In this document: positions 4,254-7,152 of the stretch, in pieces
Layout of the letters: each line of letters begins with the position of its first letter
Numbering within the stretch: position 1 is the stretch's first letter
Assembly (NCBI GenBank): GCA_027451425.1
Contig: DAIDJH010000089.1
Coordinates: 1 to 7,152 of the forward strand
From: Bdellovibrionales bacterium
Lineage (GTDB): Bacteria; Bdellovibrionota; Bdellovibrionia; Bdellovibrionales; UBA1609
Length of the DNA stretch: 7,152 nucleotides
Reading direction: 5' to 3'
Translations under genes and position numbers: made by a program
The notes under the pieces: model-generated
Told to the model about the DNA's origin: nothing
Seen by the model: only the letters and a program-made list of their open reading frames with translations
Databases searched by the model: none

Positions 4254-7152
4254 GTGAGACTCCTTAAAATTCTCTTTTTTTTCTACTGTTTGACGGGTGC
4301 CGGATTGTTTTCGGTGACGGCGCACGCGGATGAAAATCAATCGCTTGTCGAAATTCCATTAACGCCGGACACATTTCCCGCCGATGATTTAGTTTATCAA
4401 GGTCGTGTTTTGACTCACGAACAAGCCCTCAATCTTGAGCGCAACGCCCACGTCGATTTGTCGAAACTTGAGCCGGATACATCCACGGATATTTATAAGG
4501 GCGTCTCCACTGAGGCGGATTCGCCTAAAGATGGGGCGCTCCCGATTCACAGCGGTCAGACCGTTGAATTTATGAGCGAACTTCAGGGAGCGGCGCCGGG
4601 CCTTTTTGAAATGAATGTGCTCGTGCCGCAACCGAACGGGCAACCGACGACGATGACTTTGTACTTGAGTGCGACACTCCACAAATATCTTTTGCGAAAA
4701 GAAATGCTACGGCGGCTTGGTTATAAAATACCGGCAATGAAGTGGCTTAAGCAAATCACCGTTCACTTTGACAATCCCTTTGATATTTTGCCGGTCATCG
4801 ACTCGGGCATTATTTTGGGGACAAACGTTTCGCAAAAACGCTGGGTTCTTACCGTTCCAGGACAAAAACCGGGCGATGTGACCTTGCAAGATGTAATGGC
4901 AATCAGTACGGACCCAACGGCGGCCAGATACTACAACGTCGCTTTTTATCCGCCTGTTGAACGAAACCCAAGTACACAGCAAATCTTACCGCAAAACCGC
5001 CGAATCATGCGTGCGCTTGCAATTGTCGCGGGCATAACAAATCTCAGTGAAAGTCTCAACATGGTCGATTGGAATGTCGGGCAAGTTGAAAACCAGACCG
5101 TAGTGTACGGAGTCGACGGTTACGTGAATTTTGCTTGTGGTGATGACGACGCGGTATGGATGTTACGCAAAATCGCGAAATTAACACGCGAAGATTTTGT
5201 GCAGATGGTGCGCGCTGCGGACTTTCCAGAACCGGCGGCAGATCTTCTCGTTGAAAAATTAATTTCGCGGCGCGATTCACTCATACGGGAGTTCAGTCTT
5301 GCCAACGTCGCACAATTGCCGTTTCACGCACATCTCAATGAATCTCCCGATATCGTAAACGGCAAATTTCTACAGGCGGTAACGGCCGGATACGCGACGC
5401 GCTTTTCCGGTCACGATCTCGCATCACCAGTGAAGGGCCTCGGATGGTATGGGTTTGCCGAATTAGAAGGTAACGTCCTTGAGAACTTGTTTACGAAAAT
5501 CAACAATGACATTCCTGGTCTGACGATCGCCAGCCAGTACGCGAAGCACGGGCGAAGTGTAATGCAAGAGGCGTTCACGCGATTTTTGCGGACCGGTCAA
5601 AATCAAGGCATTCCGCTTAAGGTATGGAGCGCTCCGCTTCTCAACGGCGGTTTGAATATGAGTCGAAGTGTCGTGATCGGCAATTATATGGGGGCAAATA
5701 ACCTTGTGCAGTTAGCCGACACCGCCAGCGAGTATCTCAATGCCGGCATTTTAATCGGAGTCGATGGATTGCCCGTGAATGTCGGTGTGCAAGGGCTTAT
5801 CCAGGGCACAATCACGCGAAGTTTGACTCACCTCAAACCAATTCAGCCGCCTGAAACTTTAAAAGCCGCCGCAACCCAACCGTTCAATCGAATTTTAGTC
5901 GACTTGTTGTTTCGAGATGCAGCTGACGTATTTGATAAAGTCAGCCAATATCAACCACAATCCGGTCAGGAGATTTCTCCACAAACGCTCGATAACGAAA
6001 TTCAATCGGAACTTGATCAACTGAAGAACGCTTTGGGCGTCGGCGATTCATTGATTCTGACGGAGAGCTTGAACAGTGAACAGAATTTAACAGGTTCGTA
6101 TGGCATTCTAAGCGGCCTTGGGCCAGCCGCTTCGCTAACCGTCGGCGGCAACCAAGTTGTTTTGTCACGCTTATACATATACAGAGTCGATCAGAACACG
6201 ATCCAAGTCTACAAAGACAACGGCGAATTGAACGGCGTGAACCTGTCGTTCGAACTTTCTCTGGGGCAACCGATTTCATTTCCGGTCGTTATGATCACGG
6301 CAAAACGGGTGGCCGGTTCGGGCCGCTCCCAAATTTTCACATTGAACATCGACCCCATGACCGAACGCAACCCCGATATTTTTAAAAATGCGCTCGCGCT
6401 TATGTCGCTTCTCAAAACGCACTCGATTGAAGTTCTAGCTTCAGAACAAACGCCCAATCAAATTACCGAACATTTTCACGATTCATCGTCAGAATTTCAA
6501 TTCTTTCATTGGATTCATCGAAATTTGCGATTGAACGGCGACATCTCGGTGAAAACGCCCTTGGATAAGACTCCGGTTCAATATCTCGCGCTTCTCGACG
6601 GCCACCAGTCTGGTAAGCACTATCAGCAGCTCGCCACGCAAGTGGGTTCTTATATCGTACAAAGACTGACACAAAATCCAAACTATTTTGTGGATACTCA
6701 AGTCACGCCCAACCCGGGGCGAAGTTTCTTGGGCAGCTCTCATACGCGAGAAGTGACATTTCAGTCGCGGGTAGATAACGGTATGCTCACATCGCCATTT
6801 GCGCAAATCCAATACAGGTGGGAAGGTTGGGCCATTTCGGCCAACTCACTTTATCAGTTGGCCGCCCAACTGAAGCAGAAATTTCATTACGATTATCAAC
6901 CAAATTATCCCGGGCCCCAATTGCAATTTCACTTTCATCAGAATTTTTTGGGGACGGCGACCAAAATGCAATTGTATCAGTTGGTCGTGAATATCAATTT
7001 GTACCAAAGCGCACTCAATCGTATTGGGCTCATCACGCCGGCTGAAGATTCGGCAATTGTGAATAAGTATTCGATTGTTTACGACTGTGACACGAACTCG
7101 CCGGAGCCGATGCGCCATTTGCGGGAATGCGAAGCTCTTTGGGATTTTGATT
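4254..7152 (+). CDS. Very large secreted protein of unknown function, C-terminus cut by window edge
   Basis: The frame is open from GTG at 4254 to the right edge: 966 codons, no stop. An in-frame TAA at 4212 bounds it upstream, and no better start lies between. Residues 1-25 form a signal peptide: Arg2/Lys5, an Ile-Leu-Phe-rich core and cleavage after Ala-His-Ala25. No strong Shine-Dalgarno sequence is visible. I do not recognise the family. Visible blocks are: an acidic N-terminus (26-110); an apparent alpha/beta region to about 280; a segment CGDDDAVWMLRKIAKLT (295-311) with a helix ending in Arg339-Arg340-Asp341, which looks like a small conserved helical module; a Gly/Asn-rich region (about 355-540); a beta-strand-rich stretch (about 595-700); a His/Phe-rich patch near 740-755; and a C-terminal part with Cys945 and Cys959. 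It has Gln/Asn-rich surfaces and no membrane segment after the signal peptide. Codon use and composition look like the neighbours. A periplasmic, surface or secreted structural protein is likely. Confidence 0.85.
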   Translation, partial: MRLLKILFFFYCLTGAGLFSVTAHADENQSLVEIPLTPDTFPADDLVYQGRVLTHEQALNLERNAHVDLSKLEPDTSTDIYKGVSTEADSPKDGALPIHSGQTVEFMSELQGAAPGLFEMNVLVPQPNGQPTTMTLYLSATLHKYLLRKEMLRRLGYKIPAMKWLKQITVHFDNPFDILPVIDSGIILGTNVSQKRWVLTVPGQKPGDVTLQDVMAISTDPTAARYYNVAFYPPVERNPSTQQILPQNRRIMRALAIVAGITNLSESLNMVDWNVGQVENQTVVYGVDGYVNFACGDDDAVWMLRKIAKLTREDFVQMVRAADFPEPAADLLVEKLISRRDSLIREFSLANVAQLPFHAHLNESPDIVNGKFLQAVTAGYATRFSGHDLASPVKGLGWYGFAELEGNVLENLFTKINNDIPGLTIASQYAKHGRSVMQEAFTRFLRTGQNQGIPLKVWSAPLLNGGLNMSRSVVIGNYMGANNLVQLADTASEYLNAGILIGVDGLPVNVGVQGLIQGTITRSLTHLKPIQPPETLKAAATQPFNRILVDLLFRDAADVFDKVSQYQPQSGQEISPQTLDNEIQSELDQLKNALGVGDSLILTESLNSEQNLTGSYGILSGLGPAASLTVGGNQVVLSRLYIYRVDQNTIQVYKDNGELNGVNLSFELSLGQPISFPVVMITAKRVAGSGRSQIFTLNIDPMTERNPDIFKNALALMSLLKTHSIEVLASEQTPNQITEHFHDSSSEFQFFHWIHRNLRLNGDISVKTPLDKTPVQYLALLDGHQSGKHYQQLATQVGSYIVQRLTQNPNYFVDTQVTPNPGRSFLGSSHTREVTFQSRVDNGMLTSPFAQIQYRWEGWAISANSLYQLAAQLKQKFHYDYQPNYPGPQLQFHFHQNFLGTATKMQLYQLVVNINLYQSALNRIGLITPAEDSAIVNKYSIVYDCDTNSPEPMRHLRECEALWDFD

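Noticed and set aside
3983..4267. 94-codon plus-strand ORF spanning the lipoprotein end and the intergenic region
   Set aside because: It overlaps the lipoprotein gene, crosses the terminator and has no ribosome site or recognisable content.
6042..6053. Gly-Asp-Ser-Leu in the large protein as a GDSL lipase motif
   Set aside because: It lies deep inside a long protein, after a Gln/Leu-rich helix, without the other GDSL-family blocks; a chance tetrapeptide.

Overview
This 7.15 kb window appears to come from a Gram-negative bacterium of roughly 50% G+C (estimated by eye). The evidence is a lipobox lipoprotein with Gly after the lipidated Cys, three further Sec-type signal peptides, and start codons that include one TTG and one GTG. 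The phylum cannot be fixed. Acidobacteriota or a Bdellovibrionota/deltaproteobacterial-type lineage would fit, but this is a weak inference. I see no tRNA, rRNA, transposase, phage gene or CRISPR array.

Layout: (i) 1-1364, minus strand, the first 454 codons of a secreted PQQ-like beta-propeller protein, cut by the left edge. (ii) 1365-1492, a divergent promoter region centred on a perfect 14-bp palindrome that supplies the same -10-like hexamer to both strands. (iii) 1493-2962, plus strand, a 489-residue secreted Cys-containing protein with a TTG start. It has no family I can assign firmly, but a faint resemblance to Bacillus Tgl-type transglutaminases. (iv) 3172-4071, plus strand, a lipoprotein with four perfect 14-residue Ser/Thr/Gly repeats and a helical C-terminal domain. 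(v) 4072-4253, an intergenic region with a rho-independent terminator, extra G+C segments that allow mutually exclusive hairpins, and a perfect 9-bp inverted repeat. (vi) 4254-7152, plus strand, the first 966 codons of a very large secreted protein of unknown function, starting at GTG and cut by the right edge.

The two longest reading frames run off the window. They were established by continuous hand translation without an internal stop.

All four genes encode exported proteins, so this is a cell-envelope or secretion-related neighbourhood, not a metabolic operon. The three plus-strand genes are separated by 182-209 bp and probably form separate or conditionally linked transcripts. The most interesting points are the attenuator-like hairpin series between the lipoprotein and the large protein, the two-way -10 palindrome, and the possible remote transglutaminase/NlpC-P60-like core in the 489-residue protein. 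No defence, toxin or biosynthetic system is evident.
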